Below, piece by piece: positions 22,290 through 34,000 of a DNA stretch of 64,000 bases; position 1 is the first letter of the stretch, and every line of letters begins with the position of its first letter. Source of the stretch: Calendula officinalis. Its lineage: Eukaryota; Streptophyta; Magnoliopsida; Asterales; Asteraceae. The stretch lies in assembly GCA_963853835.1 (NCBI GenBank), contig OY970824.1:73728372-73792371 (forward strand), given 5' to 3'. A program made the position numbers and the translations under genes. The notes under the pieces were generated by a model that searched no databases, was not told the DNA's origin, and saw nothing but the letters and a program-made list of their open reading frames with translations.

Positions 22290-24850
22290 TATGGATTCAG
22301 CTATATAGTTTCTAGAAGAAATTAAAGTCATTTCTTTTGTTAATGAAAATTTAAAAAAAAAAAGTTTGAATATTAGTTTTCTATCCATAAAAATACATCT
22401 TGAAATTAGAAGTATATATTTAAATTAAAATATGACTATTAAAAAACCATGTATTCATTCTGAAAGTAAAATAGAAAAAGAGAGATGCATTTTACATATC
22501 AATAAACACGAGTCGATTTTAGAAGCCTTAATAGCAAGGTCGGATATATGTGTATATTGTATGTATATACACGTAATTAGGGGTATGTTGGGTTACAGAA
22601 TCAGACAAAACTGGATCGGAACTGACAAAATAAAAAATAAAAAATCAATAAAAACTATAACCGAGAATCATACCGAATTAAACATTCTAGTTCCAGTTCG
22701 ATTCCGGGACGTAATGCAGAACACGTTTGTGTCAACATACATGCATATCTATTCCATTTGAAAAGGAAGAGTTTTCTTGTTTAAATGTGTGAGGATACCT
22801 AGTTCAAGTCACATTGACATTGGAATTACAGAAAAGGAAAATTCAAATGAGTACGTAAGATGTGACGTAAATAATTCAAGAAGAAAATACAAATGTTCGC
22901 AATGAAAAATGCCGTCCAAGACCTGCCCTATGACATCTAGGTCTACAATGCGCTTAACAAATAAATATAAATATTTCATAATAAATTAGATAAAATATAA
23001 AAAGAAATCTCAAAATCAACATCGATAACATCTTTCGATCGTGAGAAATAATATATTTTTTATTTTTACATAATTTTGAATTACTGATAACAAAAATCAA
23101 ACGATAACCTATTATGAAGGATTAAAGATTCGTTACCCAATGTCAAGGGGTACCAAGGGATGGGCAGGGTGGGCATCTGCGCATCCCAAATTTTTTCCGA
23201 TTAGTATAAATTTTTCAGGGGTCGGTTTATTTTTTAGTTTGGTTCATCAAAATGTACATAATATATGAGCGATAATTAATACACATCATATATTAGCTCA
23301 GTGGCTAACTCATGTATCTTAAAAATATAACATTTAGTTTAAACCCCTTCCATATGCATATATATTTTTAATTTTTTTTCTTTCCTGTTTTAACATTTCC
23401 TTTACTCCCTTTCCTATTAAAATCTTTTCTTTTGATTCATTTTCCCCTAGGTTTATTGATTTAAAAATATTATGCTTATCATTTATTTGATCACACATAT
23501 ATTTTAACAAGTGACATATTAGTCAACATTATGAACACTTTAAAAACTTAATTGAACGTTATAACAAAACTGAATGCGAATATGAGTTAAGAACATAAAC
23601 CGTGTATACAAAATCTACCACTATAAAAAATTATAATCTGTTTTTTATATTACTAAATTTTAGAACTTTTATTCTCGAATTAACTAACACGTGAATTTTG
23701 ATTTTGACTAATTTAGTTTATGTTTAGACTTTCTTCAAATTAAAACTGATTTGATTTGGTTTATGATTTGACTTTAAATAAAATATTACTCAAGGAACTT
23801 GACTTGCACTCCTAAATTTTGCTCACCTTTAAAAATTTGTCTGGTACCACCCCTGCCCAATGTTGAACCAGAAGTAAACAAAATTTACATAAACTAGAAT
23901 ATAACTTTAACGTATTCGGTGAACAGTTGATTTTAAAGACAAAACTTAGACTGAACTCATTTCAATAAAACAAAATAAATTAAGACAAAACATCGATCAT
24001 ATGTATAAGAATTTTCATTTGTAAATCAAAAATCATATGGACTAAACCTGTTGTTGTCTAGCCTCTTATTATCAAATTGATTCTATGGTAAACTAGTTTA
24101 TGAAGAAGAAACATATGTTGGTTTATGCCTATTTTTGTTGGGTTAAGTCCAAATCTTGATTTTTTATAATAAATTTTAATAATAACAGTCATAGTGAATG
24201 TCAATAAGAAGGGATATTATATTTTAAAAAATAATAATTAATTAGATTAAAAATTATTAATCCATATTTATCTTTATTATTTAAATTTCTTCCATAATTA
24301 CAGGAACTTTTAATCAGTGAGACAACTAATTTAATTAAAACTGTTTTTTCAAAACAAAATATTCTTTTTTATTAATAGCCATTAGGTTATTATTATCAAT
24401 TTTTTTTTGTAAGTTTTGATAATTCAATAAGAAGCAAAAATTTAAGTGGACTCCATTAATTTGAGAAATAAGAATTTTTTTGTGAGACAAAAATTTAAGG
24501 AGAAATGGATATTTTTTAGGATGGAATGAGTATTTAATTAGATTAAAAATCATTTAACAATATTTTTTACGTCATACAAGTTTCAAGGAGTATGATTCAA
24601 ATTTTAGAACGTTCAAGTGATTCTTTTTAGAGGAAGTTACAAACTTACAATAGATTACAAGCATGTTCACAGATATCCATTTTCCTATTATTTATCATAG
24701 AAAAATGACAGCGATTGTTATTAAATTGTTAAAATATTTAGTAATTTATATATCAATCAATAAAAAACTATTGCATTTTTATGAATTAACTTCCACTAAT
24801 AAAAGTATAATTTGTATTTATGTTAAATATTTTTTGAAAGACTAACACTT
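22290..24850. other. Intergenic AT-rich DNA
   Basis: No gene is supported; frames of 60-109 codons look random. A tRNA-related fragment (23290-23370) lies in a possible repeat whose ends, GGGCAGGGTGGGCA at about 23164 and (reverse) GGGCAGGGGTGG at about 23862, are inverted. Confidence 0.55.
23290..23370 (+). repeat. tRNA-derived SINE-like sequence
   Basis: A perfect box A, TAGCTCAGTGG (23294-23304), is followed 31 bases later by AGTTTAAACCC (23336-23346). The latter is a box B in which the central CG appears to have decayed to TA. The spacing suits an internal RNA polymerase III promoter, but the intervening bases do not fold as a tRNA. Confidence 0.45.
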
Positions 24851-24851
24851 A

Positions 24852-25153
24852 CTCCCTCCGTCCCACAAAAAACTTCTCATTTCACTCTAAATTTTTATCC
24901 CACAAAAAAACTTCTCATTTCCCATATTTGATGGGCTCCACATAATAAAAAACTATTATTACTAAAGACTTCTATTTTCGTGAAATTAGGCAAAAAAATA
25001 TCTTCTTCTCGTCATATATAATGATAGAATTTTTTCTCTCTCTAATCCAATATTATATTTTAATTAAATGTATTATCAATGACCCCACCACTAACTATCA
25101 CCTAAAAATTTATGCAAAACCTAAATATGAAGTTTTTTTTGGGACGGATGGAG
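24852..25153. mobile_element. Stowaway-type MITE 4
   Basis: Inverted ends CTCCCTCCGTCCCACAAAAA and (reverse) CTCCATCCGTCCCAAAAAAAA are flanked by TA. It is about 302 bp. It ends roughly 420 bp before the TATA box of the Nudix gene. Confidence 0.88.
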
Positions 25154-25379
25154 TAATTAACAAAAACTATTGTTAACCAAAAGCCAAAATAAAATATTTT
25201 ACAAGTTATTCAAACTGGCAATTTTGTCATTTATCAATTTTTGCTGTTGGAAGGTACTCCTGCGTATTTTATTCAAAAAAATCAGGAAGCCGGTAATGGC
25301 TGAGCTGGAAACATGAGCGGAGCCTGTGGGATCGTTAGGTTTAGCTGGTTACTACAGTACTAAAGTGGCTTGGCTCGAA

Positions 25380-25582
25380 TCAGTCAGTGCCACGTGTCCG
25401 TCAGTGCCATGTAGGACCATTTGGCCCGTGTCTGTCAGCACCACGTAGGACCCATAGGCCTTCTGACAAGCCTGCACATTTAATTTTAATTTAATTTTTC
25501 CAATTTCGGCGTTATTTCCTTTTTTACCCTTTACACCTCAGGCCACACACGCCCCCTCGCTTCACCCGATCTTATATATGGG
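25380..25582 (+). promoter_or_regulatory. Promoter region of the Nudix gene
   Basis: Three imperfect repeats of GTCAG(T/C)(G/A)CCA(C/T)GT lie at about 25383-25450. The first contains a G-box CACGTG (25391-25396). A TATA box, TATATAT, lies at 25573-25579. Initiation near 25605 would give a 5' leader of about 115 bases. The position of the start site is inferred. Confidence 0.6.
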
Positions 25583-25722
25583 TTCTTTCCTGCTCTCTAC
25601 TTTTTCAAACCTCAACAGAGATCTTGTTTTTGTGTATCAACAGAGATTTATAATTCCGTTTTTCTTCTCTGAGATCAGATTTTATTTCCATCTTTTCCCC
25701 CCTAAAATCAATTTGATTAATT

Positions 25723-26716
25723 ATGGTGGCCGTCATAGTAGCTCGTACTGGCCGTCAATTGCAGCGTTACAACGACGGTCAACGTGTTGTCGTTGGGTTA
25801 GTTCCAGCTCTTAAATATATTCATCTTGTACAGTTAGGGGTTAATTAAACAAAAAATTGAACAATTCAAAACCGGTTGTTCCCAATTTTGGAATTGGGGC
25901 GAACATCAAATTTAGGGTTTTCAAATTATAAGCGAAATTGATTCCGATTTACTAATAGTTCGTATCTAAATGTTGTGCAGATGCATCCCTTACAGATTAA
26001 AATGTAACATCAAGGCATCAGGAAATAACATAGAAGATGCACTCGAGGTGCTTGTGATAAGTGCTCAAAGAAAAGGCAAAGGAATGTTATTCCCTAAGGT
26101 ATAAACCATTCACTTTTAATTTCATTTTTTTCACAATTTAATTGTGATTATGTGATCTTAATTTAACATATGGTCAATTATTTAACAGGGAGGTTGGGAA
26201 TTAGATGAAGAAATTCAAGCAGCCGCCTTAAGAGAAACAATTGAAGAAGCCGGTGTATCCGGAACTGTTGAGGTTCGTTACCTACTTCTACACAAATTAT
26301 GTCAATAAATTAATAATGTATCAATTATCAGAATTGCTTGATTAAATGGTTTTTTATTTGAATTTGTTACAGAGTGAATTGGGAAAATGGTGCTTTAAGA
26401 GCAAAGGAAATGATGCATTCTATGAAGGACACATGTTTCCTTTACTTGTGAAGCAGGAACTTGACCAATGGCCTGAGAAAGCCATACGCCAAAGACATTG
26501 GGTAAGTTTCAAAATGCAAAAAGATCTAATTTTTAATTTAATCATAAGTTTTTTTTTCTTCCTAAATTTATGCTCATAAATATTTATATAAAATTTCAGA
26601 TGAGTGCATCAAAAGCTAAAGAAAGTTGCCAATATGTTTGGATGAAAGAAGCACTTGATTTACTAGTAACCCGACTCGAGTCAACTCCAACAAAGTTGGA
26701 TGATTTAACCGTTTAG
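25723..26716 (+). CDS. Nudix hydrolase, plant NUDT4/17/18/21-like, five exons
   Basis: Exons are 25723-25796, 25981-26098, 26189-26272, 26373-26501 and 26600-26716, all with GT..AG introns, giving 173 residues. The Nudix box lies at residues 65-87: G65, E71, R79-E80, E83-E84, G86, the GX5EX7REUXEEXGU pattern with Thr81 at the first U position. Glu80, Glu83 and Glu84 are expected to bind the catalytic metal. Flanking motifs (MVAVIVARTGRQLQRY at the start, MLFPKGGW before the box, EGHMFPL and WPE..RQRHW after it) match the small plant Nudix proteins related to diphosphoinositol polyphosphate phosphohydrolases. Members cleave X from nucleoside-diphosphate-linked or diphosphoinositol substrates; the substrate here is not predictable. 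No targeting peptide is obvious. The gene appears intact. Confidence 0.93.
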
Positions 26717-28060
26717 TTAAAGTACCCTGACTTGTATATAGAATTGGAGAAGATTAAGTGCTTTCAAGATTGCACTTTTTGATCAGAAGATGGACCGAAC
26801 TGAACCAATTTTTCGGTTCAAGAAACCGAAGAAGAGGAAAGAAATCGAAAACCAAAACTTGGAAATCCAATGAGTAATTCCCGATCTCGTGTTTCGATTT
26901 GTTCCTTTTTTTCCGTAGCCCGTAAGGTTATGGTTTTGTGTCAACACGAGCCTCGGGAAACATTGTATGGAAAGACCAAATTGACCGTTTAGCCCTAATT
27001 TGGTGTATTTAATTATGCATAAAAATGCATAATTTCAGCATTATGGGAAGCGATTACTATGATTTCATACGCAGGAATACACCCGTTAGTCGGCTTTTGT
27101 ACATCAGGTTGACTTTTTTTTCCGGGACAAAACTTGTGACTCAAAAATGAAATTTTATGTTGGATATTTTTTTTTCAAGGTGTTTATATACCTTGATTCA
27201 TCATCAACAGAAGTTTCATTCAGATCAAAGTAAATTTGTCATGTTTTTGGTCATTTTCAGTGTGTGTATGTTGTTTCTTGTTCAATCAAAGATTTCAAGA
27301 GATTAAGCCCTGGTAGGTTTAGCTGTATTTGTATTTGAATTAACGACATCAATGAAGAGTCTTTTAGGAAATTCTGCAAAAATATATCTAACATTACTTG
27401 ACGTTATATATGTTGCATTATAGATTTACATTTTGAGGCAACAAAATTTTAAAACTTAATCATTGATATAATTGAAAACAATGAGAAAATTGCTAACATA
27501 AAAATGATAAAAATATAAACAATAAACAATTGAATATATATTTTTATATGCTTTAGTTTAGTGACTAGATTCATTGGTTCCAACCTGGAACAGTATAATA
27601 TAATTATGGGTTTAGCTAATTATTGTTAAAAGATTATTACATGCATGCATTATTAACTTGTGTTTTCATCAATGAAGGAAAAAATTTTAGAATGCGTTGA
27701 TAGCTACGAAGTATTAGTTAATGTACAATTATTAATACATATCTAACATTTTATTAACAGCTCTAAAAAGTATTATTTGCATTTCTAATTAGTTATATGC
27801 ATGGAAATAATGTGACTTTGTGTAATTGTGTTTAATATCTTAATTTGACAGAATGATTAAACAAATGAAGTAAATTTATTTCCTGCTTTCTTTTAAAAAG
27901 TGCGCACAACGTCTTACGTTTACGTAAAAAAGTTGCCATATCCTGTTATTTTAGTGTTTTCGAAAGACAAAAGAATAAAAAACATTATCTTTTGCCCTAA
28001 AACAAATAGTAGTATATGTTTATGATAACAAAGTTATAACCTCTCCTTAGTTTTCTGTAT
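26717..28060. other. 3' flank of the Nudix gene and intergenic DNA
   Basis: The first few hundred bases are probably 3' untranslated region. No further coding frame or transposon terminus is supported up to 28060. Confidence 0.5.
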
Positions 28061-28065
28061 TAGAC

Positions 28066-28698
28066 ACCCAAAAGTTACTTCCATTGTCTTATATGTTTAC
28101 CATTTAATAGCAGACGGGATATATATAATATGAGAAATTGTATTTTTTCTTGTATTTTCTTACTACTCGTATATCTACTGATCACTTTTGAACTTAACTT
28201 GAATAATCCACTAATGTTTGGATTAGCTTTTTGATCTCAAAAGTACTTTTAGCTAAAGCTTCTTATTAACTTTTTGATTTTGAAAAGTAATTTTACAAGA
28301 CAGTGTTTGTGTTAGCTTATTAACTTATTAGTTTGTTTATAAGGAAAAGTTAATAATAAGTTAATAAATAAGGATTCTCTTACTTTTCAAAAACTACTTT
28401 TCACCCTTGTCTAAAAGTCATCTAAAAAAAACTTATTATATTATCCAAACAACTTTTTAATTTATTAGTTTTTTCAAGAAATAGTTAAGAAAGACTTTTT
28501 ATAGACTTTCTCAAACACCCTCTAATTCTCTTTCCTTATATTATCATTTGATTTTGATATTTATCATCGTCAAATGGGTAAACAAAATAGGAACCAATAC
28601 CGTTCTCATTTCTCATATAATATAATAGACGAAAAAAAGTAACTTAGAAATGATTTCTATGGGACGGTTAAGTCAACAAAGCAACTTAGATATATTTT
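28066..28698. repeat. Left member of a local duplication, carrying a ~490-bp insertion
   Basis: The sequence ACCCAAAAGTTACTTCCATTG, then TACCATTTAATAGCAGACGGG, and after a gap GGGACGGTTAAGTCAACAAAG recurs in order, and without the gap, at 29058-29180. The extra DNA (about 28131-28620) has short inverted ends ATATGAGAAAT/ATTTCTCATAT. It contains a possible small hAT-like MITE (28212-28521, ends GTTTGGATTAGC versus reverse GTGTTTGAGAAAG). Confidence 0.5.
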
Positions 28699-28701
28699 TT
28701 A

Positions 28702-29034
28702 GGGTTTTGTTAATGACAGCCCTTAGGGCTGTCTTTAACGTGCATAAAACGCTTGTACATTCATCGATAGAGTAGTGTTCCTAAAATTCAGGGGGCGATT
28801 TTTACCTTATTTTTGTCTTCTTATTGACAGCCCTAAGGGCTGTCATTATCATTTTCCTATTTTTTTTTATCATATATCTATTATCATTATTGACAGCCCT
28901 TAGGGCTGTCAATAAGAAGCCAAAATCAATATAAAAACTGCCCCCTGCATTTTAGGATCACCCATCTATCAATGAATGTACAACCATATTATGCATGTTA
29001 GAGACAACCCTTAGGGATGTCATTAACAAAACCC
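28702..29034. mobile_element. Fold-back MITE with GACAGCCCTTAGGGCTGTC palindromes
   Basis: The ends GGGTTTTGTTAATGACA and (reverse) GGGTTTTGTTAATGACATCC are inverted repeats bounded by TA. The arms are about 150 bp each and cover nearly the whole element. Three copies of TGACAGCCCTTAGGGCTGTC (near 28714, 28828 and 28896) and one decayed copy at the right end sit at the ends of both arms. It encodes nothing. Confidence 0.75.
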
Positions 29035-29057
29035 TATTAAATAATTTAAATAGTAAA

Positions 29058-29180
29058 TACCCAAAAGTCATGACCATTGTCTTTTCTGTTTACCATTTAC
29101 CAGCACACGGGATATATAATTTAATCGACAAAAAAGTAGTAAATTGGTAAAAATTCTAAGGGACGGTTAAGTCGACAAAG
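29058..29180. repeat. Right member of the local duplication
   Basis: It matches both flanks of the insertion in 28066-28698 in order, so the fold-back MITE lies between two copies of the same host sequence. Confidence 0.6.
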
Positions 29181-29478
29181 CAACTATATTCTATAATCTA
29201 TAGTAATATAAGATAGGAATCTCAAGTTATGATTCAGTTATATATATATATACTGGTAGCAGTTTTCGATACGTAATAAACCATTTCATAAGTAGGTTTG
29301 AGTTGGCAGTGTTCAATCGTATAGTAAACCGGTTGACATGTTGACCTTCCATACAAATTTCCATATTGGAGAGTAGTTTAAAAAACAATTAAAAATTGGG
29401 GGTAAACATCCATTTAGCTAACATTACATAAAACCTAACATATAAACACTATCAACACGCTTTATATCTAGTCCAGAT

Positions 29479-30332
29479 TAGGGATGGCAACTAGCATCCG
29501 ATCCGATGAACATCCACCCGATCCGCTCCACTCGTAGTGGATATGGATGAAGTTAAATGGGTGAATATCGGATGTGGAGCGGATGTGGATGTTTATTGGA
29601 GCGGATATGGATGATGATTTTCAATCCATGGATGAATCCACTTAACCCGAAATTAAATATATATTATAATTTTATATAACTATAAATATATGTTTTCAAT
29701 AGTGGGTTGACTGATGAGGCAATTATTTACTATCATTTCCCATACTTGAATTTCTTAGGAACTAATCATTTTATCGTTTCTTATTCTGTTCTTAGTATGA
29801 AGGCGACGATCATTATATGACTCGTTACTTTTGAGATTTTTGTGTGATTTTCAATGCAACAACCCATAAATCACAAGCATGTAATTATGGAACTAAGGAA
29901 TGAGTCAACTAAATGATCAATATTTTGGGGTTATCTACAAAGCATGCTCTAAACTTTTAATTATATCAGATTATATTTTTGTGTGTATCTCTTTTAGATC
30001 AATATTTTGGTATTAGCTATACAAACTATAATTTATGCATCAGATGTATCATAGTTATGTTTTCGTTTAACTCTTCTTTTGGAAGAAACTATGTAAATAT
30101 GCAATAAAAATCGTAAATCATATATAAAATTATCGTACTTTCTTTAGGAGTTTTTTTTTCTTCCGAAATCCAACGGATGTCCATTTACCCGCTCTAATCC
30201 AATGGATATGGATATGGATGGATGAAATGATTTTAAATGGATATGGATATGGATATGGATGAGGTAAATTTAAATGTATATGGATGTGGATATGGCATCA
30301 TCCGATCCACATCCGATCCATTGCCATCCCTA
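29479..30332. mobile_element. hAT-like non-autonomous element (TAGGGATGGCAA ends)
   Basis: Inverted ends TAGGGATGGCAACTAGCATCC and (reverse) TAGGGATGGCAATGGATCGG are flanked by an 8-bp target duplication, GTCCAGAT (29471-29478) and GTACAGAT (30333-30340), with one mismatch. Subterminal regions are dense in GGATATGGAT and CATCCGATCC. The 854-bp element has no transposase frame. Confidence 0.85.
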
Positions 30333-30340
30333 GTACAGAT

Positions 30341-31014
30341 CGTAAATAGGTTAACATATCTAACACAATTAATAAATGTCTAGATGTTAGGTTTGACTTT
30401 TTAATACGGTTAATTAAACATGTTAGGTTTGGTTCGAAATATATGAACCCATCCATTCAAACCTGTTACCAACACCACACAAATTCACACAATACTTATA
30501 CGTGAGAGTAGACGTCAATTCTACCTTCAAATTCCCTATTTAATATTAAAAAAAAATTGAATAAGAAAAAATATGTAATATAATTCGGGGTGGTGGGTGG
30601 GTTGAGGGGCCTATCAAAGTAAATGTGAGGTCATATTACCAACCGCCAAAGTCGTCTTAAATTGATTCGAACTGGTCGTCCATTATAGCTACTATTCATC
30701 ACGATTTACTTCCACACAAATAATTGCATTTATGGCCACTCACTCATCTTCTTCCACATGATCGTTGTCATATACGTTAAAACAGTTGTCTTATGTTCTA
30801 AAAATCCTCTAGAAGATCTACAAATTTTGCTTTAGGACACTTAAACAATAGCAAATAAGTGACTGGGTACATACCCGAATACTTGTAGCCGAAGTGATTA
30901 ATCATTGTTTAGATCACCGGTCGGGAAAACAAAACAATAACAAACGGAAAACTTTCATGTTTCACAACTTAAGATTGGTGCCAATGGCTATGGTTTCACT
31001 TCGGTTGGGGAAGC
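30341..31014. other. Intergenic DNA left of the retrotransposon nest
   Basis: No gene is supported. The last part, joined to 59271 onward, is the target of the nest. Confidence 0.5.
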
Positions 31015-31019
31015 CATTG

Positions 31020-34000
31020 TGTAACACTCCAAAATTTTCAGTAATTAAATATTATTTCTTTTATTAATTTAAATTATATAATAATTACTTCTATTATTAA
31101 ATGACGAATGCGTATCGTAATTATAATATTAAATGAGATATATGTGGGTTGTTGACCGTTTTCATTTTTTAAAATCCCGTAGCGTGAGTGTCGGGTCGTA
31201 GACACTTCGAGGCCGGCCAAGGGCCCGGGCCGAACCAATCATTTTTCCCTTCTCTTATTTCGGTTCCAAGCCTGCAATCTTCAAGTCCATCTAGAAGTGT
31301 TTGTTTTGGGCTGGTGTGACTAGTGTGAAGTCCAACCCGAGAAGAAGTAGATGACGGGCTCCAGCCTTTAAGAGTTAGCACGCCATCTGGTGGGTAAATA
31401 GCTGGCAATCGTTAATTTGCTTTCACCCTAAGCAGCCGTGAAGTTGAACACCTCCAAATCTCCAATCGCAATCCCTATTGTCCTCTTGTGCAGCCGACGC
31501 CAATCAGAGGAGCAACCGAGTTGAGGATCGAGCAACCATTTGAGCAATCTTGAACCAATGTCGGTAAAATCCTTGCCTTGCTTCTTCATTTTTCCCCCTT
31601 TTTGTTCTTCTGGAATTAATTGGTTGCGCATAGGGTTTGGGAAATCGGGATGCTTCCCTGTTCATGTTAGCATCAAAACTCGATTTTTAATCCAGGTTTT
31701 AATTGTAATGTTGTTTTGTCCTTGTAATACATCTCGAGTAATAATTTCGGCAAATTAGCATATAAGGCCAAGCCGGAGAGCTGAATTGAACCAGAGATCG
31801 AGTGGCATCTGAATCTGTGGTTGATTTCGAGATTTAATCCGAGTTGGGTTTAGAGTTTCGTGATTTATTGATTCGGTAACGATGGTACTTCGATTTTCTC
31901 TCATTCGTTTTTTTTTGCTTTCGCCAATTTATTAATCCACGTTTTTATTTTATGTCGGCTTTGAGCAGCAAGAAACCACAAGTTGTGGTCAATCAGTGAC
32001 TCTAGAATCGAGCAGGAGAGTTCCACTGGGTTTGAAATTGTGGTTGATCGAGTGGTGATTATCGAGTCGTAACTCGGTTCATTTCGGTAGTTTCCTATTC
32101 TTTTTATTCCTTTAACTCGTGTGTTATGCATATTGTGTAGGGGAGACGAGGGTATAGGGACCAAATCTCTCGGGTTTTAATATGTCATCATTGTCTTATC
32201 AAAATTATTTGATTCGGGTTTTAGTTGGTGGTTTTCATTCGTGCTTGTTATTGGTTATTGGTTCGGTTTTGTTGTCATAACTCGTTTGTTGTAAAAGGGT
32301 GAATTGTCCAAAACAGTCTTGAGGATTATGTTCAGGGTTCGGGCTTGTTTTATCATTTTGTTAAACCTGTCTAATAAACCGAGGTGGGGAAACCGAACCT
32401 GTAGGGTTCTCGGTTTCCCAATCGGGAAACTTTTTACCATCAAGTTTTAGAAACCATTCATAATTTGACGAAAATAATATTTTTAAACTGTCGGGTATCA
32501 AATTCTAAGTGTTCGGTTTTTTCCGGTACGGGTCGGGTGTAACATCCTCAAATCGGGTCTAGTCGCGAGTGATTGGTACGTAGTCATTCTACTATTTTAA
32601 TAAAGAATATATATAATTTTAAATAATAATGATAACTAGAAATATATGAAAGTTATGGAAATTAATATCAAAATTGATAATATTAAATGATTTAACATTA
32701 TGATTCCGAATATATCCCCGTTAAATAAATAGGATATGTAATTAGTAAGTTGTAAGTTAAAAGAGGGTACAAATACCTGTGTTTTAAAGAAATTAATCTC
32801 AAAGTCGGTTAACTCCCTTTACCCCACGTTATCTCACTGTATTACTTACCCTCAATCTTTCTTCATCTCCTTTCTATTTCTTACTATCACAGTCAAAGAA
32901 TCTCAAGAAGAAATCTGAATTTAGGGTTCCTAAATCATCAACCAAGGATTCTTATACACTAGTTCATCTTATCATCATCTCTACCATTCAATTTTATGTA
33001 AGTTCATGTTCTTCTTTTTAGGGTTCTTAAAGTTCTAATGGGTTAAGTTTAATTTACATCAATAATTCGAATTTGATGCTAGAAATCTGTTCATACAACT
33101 CCTAGATACATTAGAACATAAGAATTGATGTTAGAATTGAGTAATTAGTGATTTTGGTAAAAAAAAACCCATTTAGGTTATATGGTCAAAAACGTGGATG
33201 AGCATAAGGATATGATTTTGATGTCTTAAATTGATCCTTACAATGTTAGTAAACTGAGAATATTCCAACTTAAATGTCAATTTGGATAAATTAATACAAT
33301 TTGGTTAAAAATCATAAAAATAGGTTAAAATTGGAAAAATCTTGAATTGAATGTTTGTTTAAGTTATGAACATGTTTTTAACAATGTTTTGATATTAAAT
33401 GACCATTAAAAACATGTAGAAACTGAAATTGTCTTGTTTGGGTCGAATTGGTGAAAAATACCGAAATTTCAGAAAGTTTGACTTTTGTTGACTTTCATCG
33501 TCTTTTTGAGTTAGGACCTGAAAATTTGCAGATCATCTTTTCATATTAGGGGCAATATTCTGTCTTTATAACTTTTGTTAAAAAAAAACGTCGTTTTGGT
33601 GTTGATCCCGTAAGAGTCTAAAAGTGGGCCATTTTGACCCGTTTGGTCAAAATGAGCCAAATACTTGGTTTTAAAGTTGGAGCAGAATTCTTGGGAAAAT
33701 ATTACACGTTTAGAGTAATTTTAATGAGTCTAATAGTGCTAAAGTATTGGTATGGATTAATATTCAATAAACACCCGTAAGTAAGATTTTAGTTTATTAT
33801 ACATGAAGTGTCTTTGGCTAGTAAATTATTATTATATAATAATGGTATTTATATATATTTTAATTAGATACTTCCAAGACTTCATAAAATCAAAGGAGTG
33901 TGCATTTGCTAAGCAAAGGACCCGAGGTGAGTACCGGTTAACTTAATTATCAAAGTAGGAATGTTATATATGTATGTATATATATGTATAACAGCATTTC

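Noticed and set aside
23294..23360. A genuine tRNA gene
   Set aside because: Box A is perfect, but box B is degenerate and the acceptor and anticodon stems do not pair.
31169..32443. Minus-strand frames conserved between 31169-32443 and 40595-41874
   Set aside because: The two sets are the two LTRs of element A; conservation is expected from duplication and they read antisense to the element.
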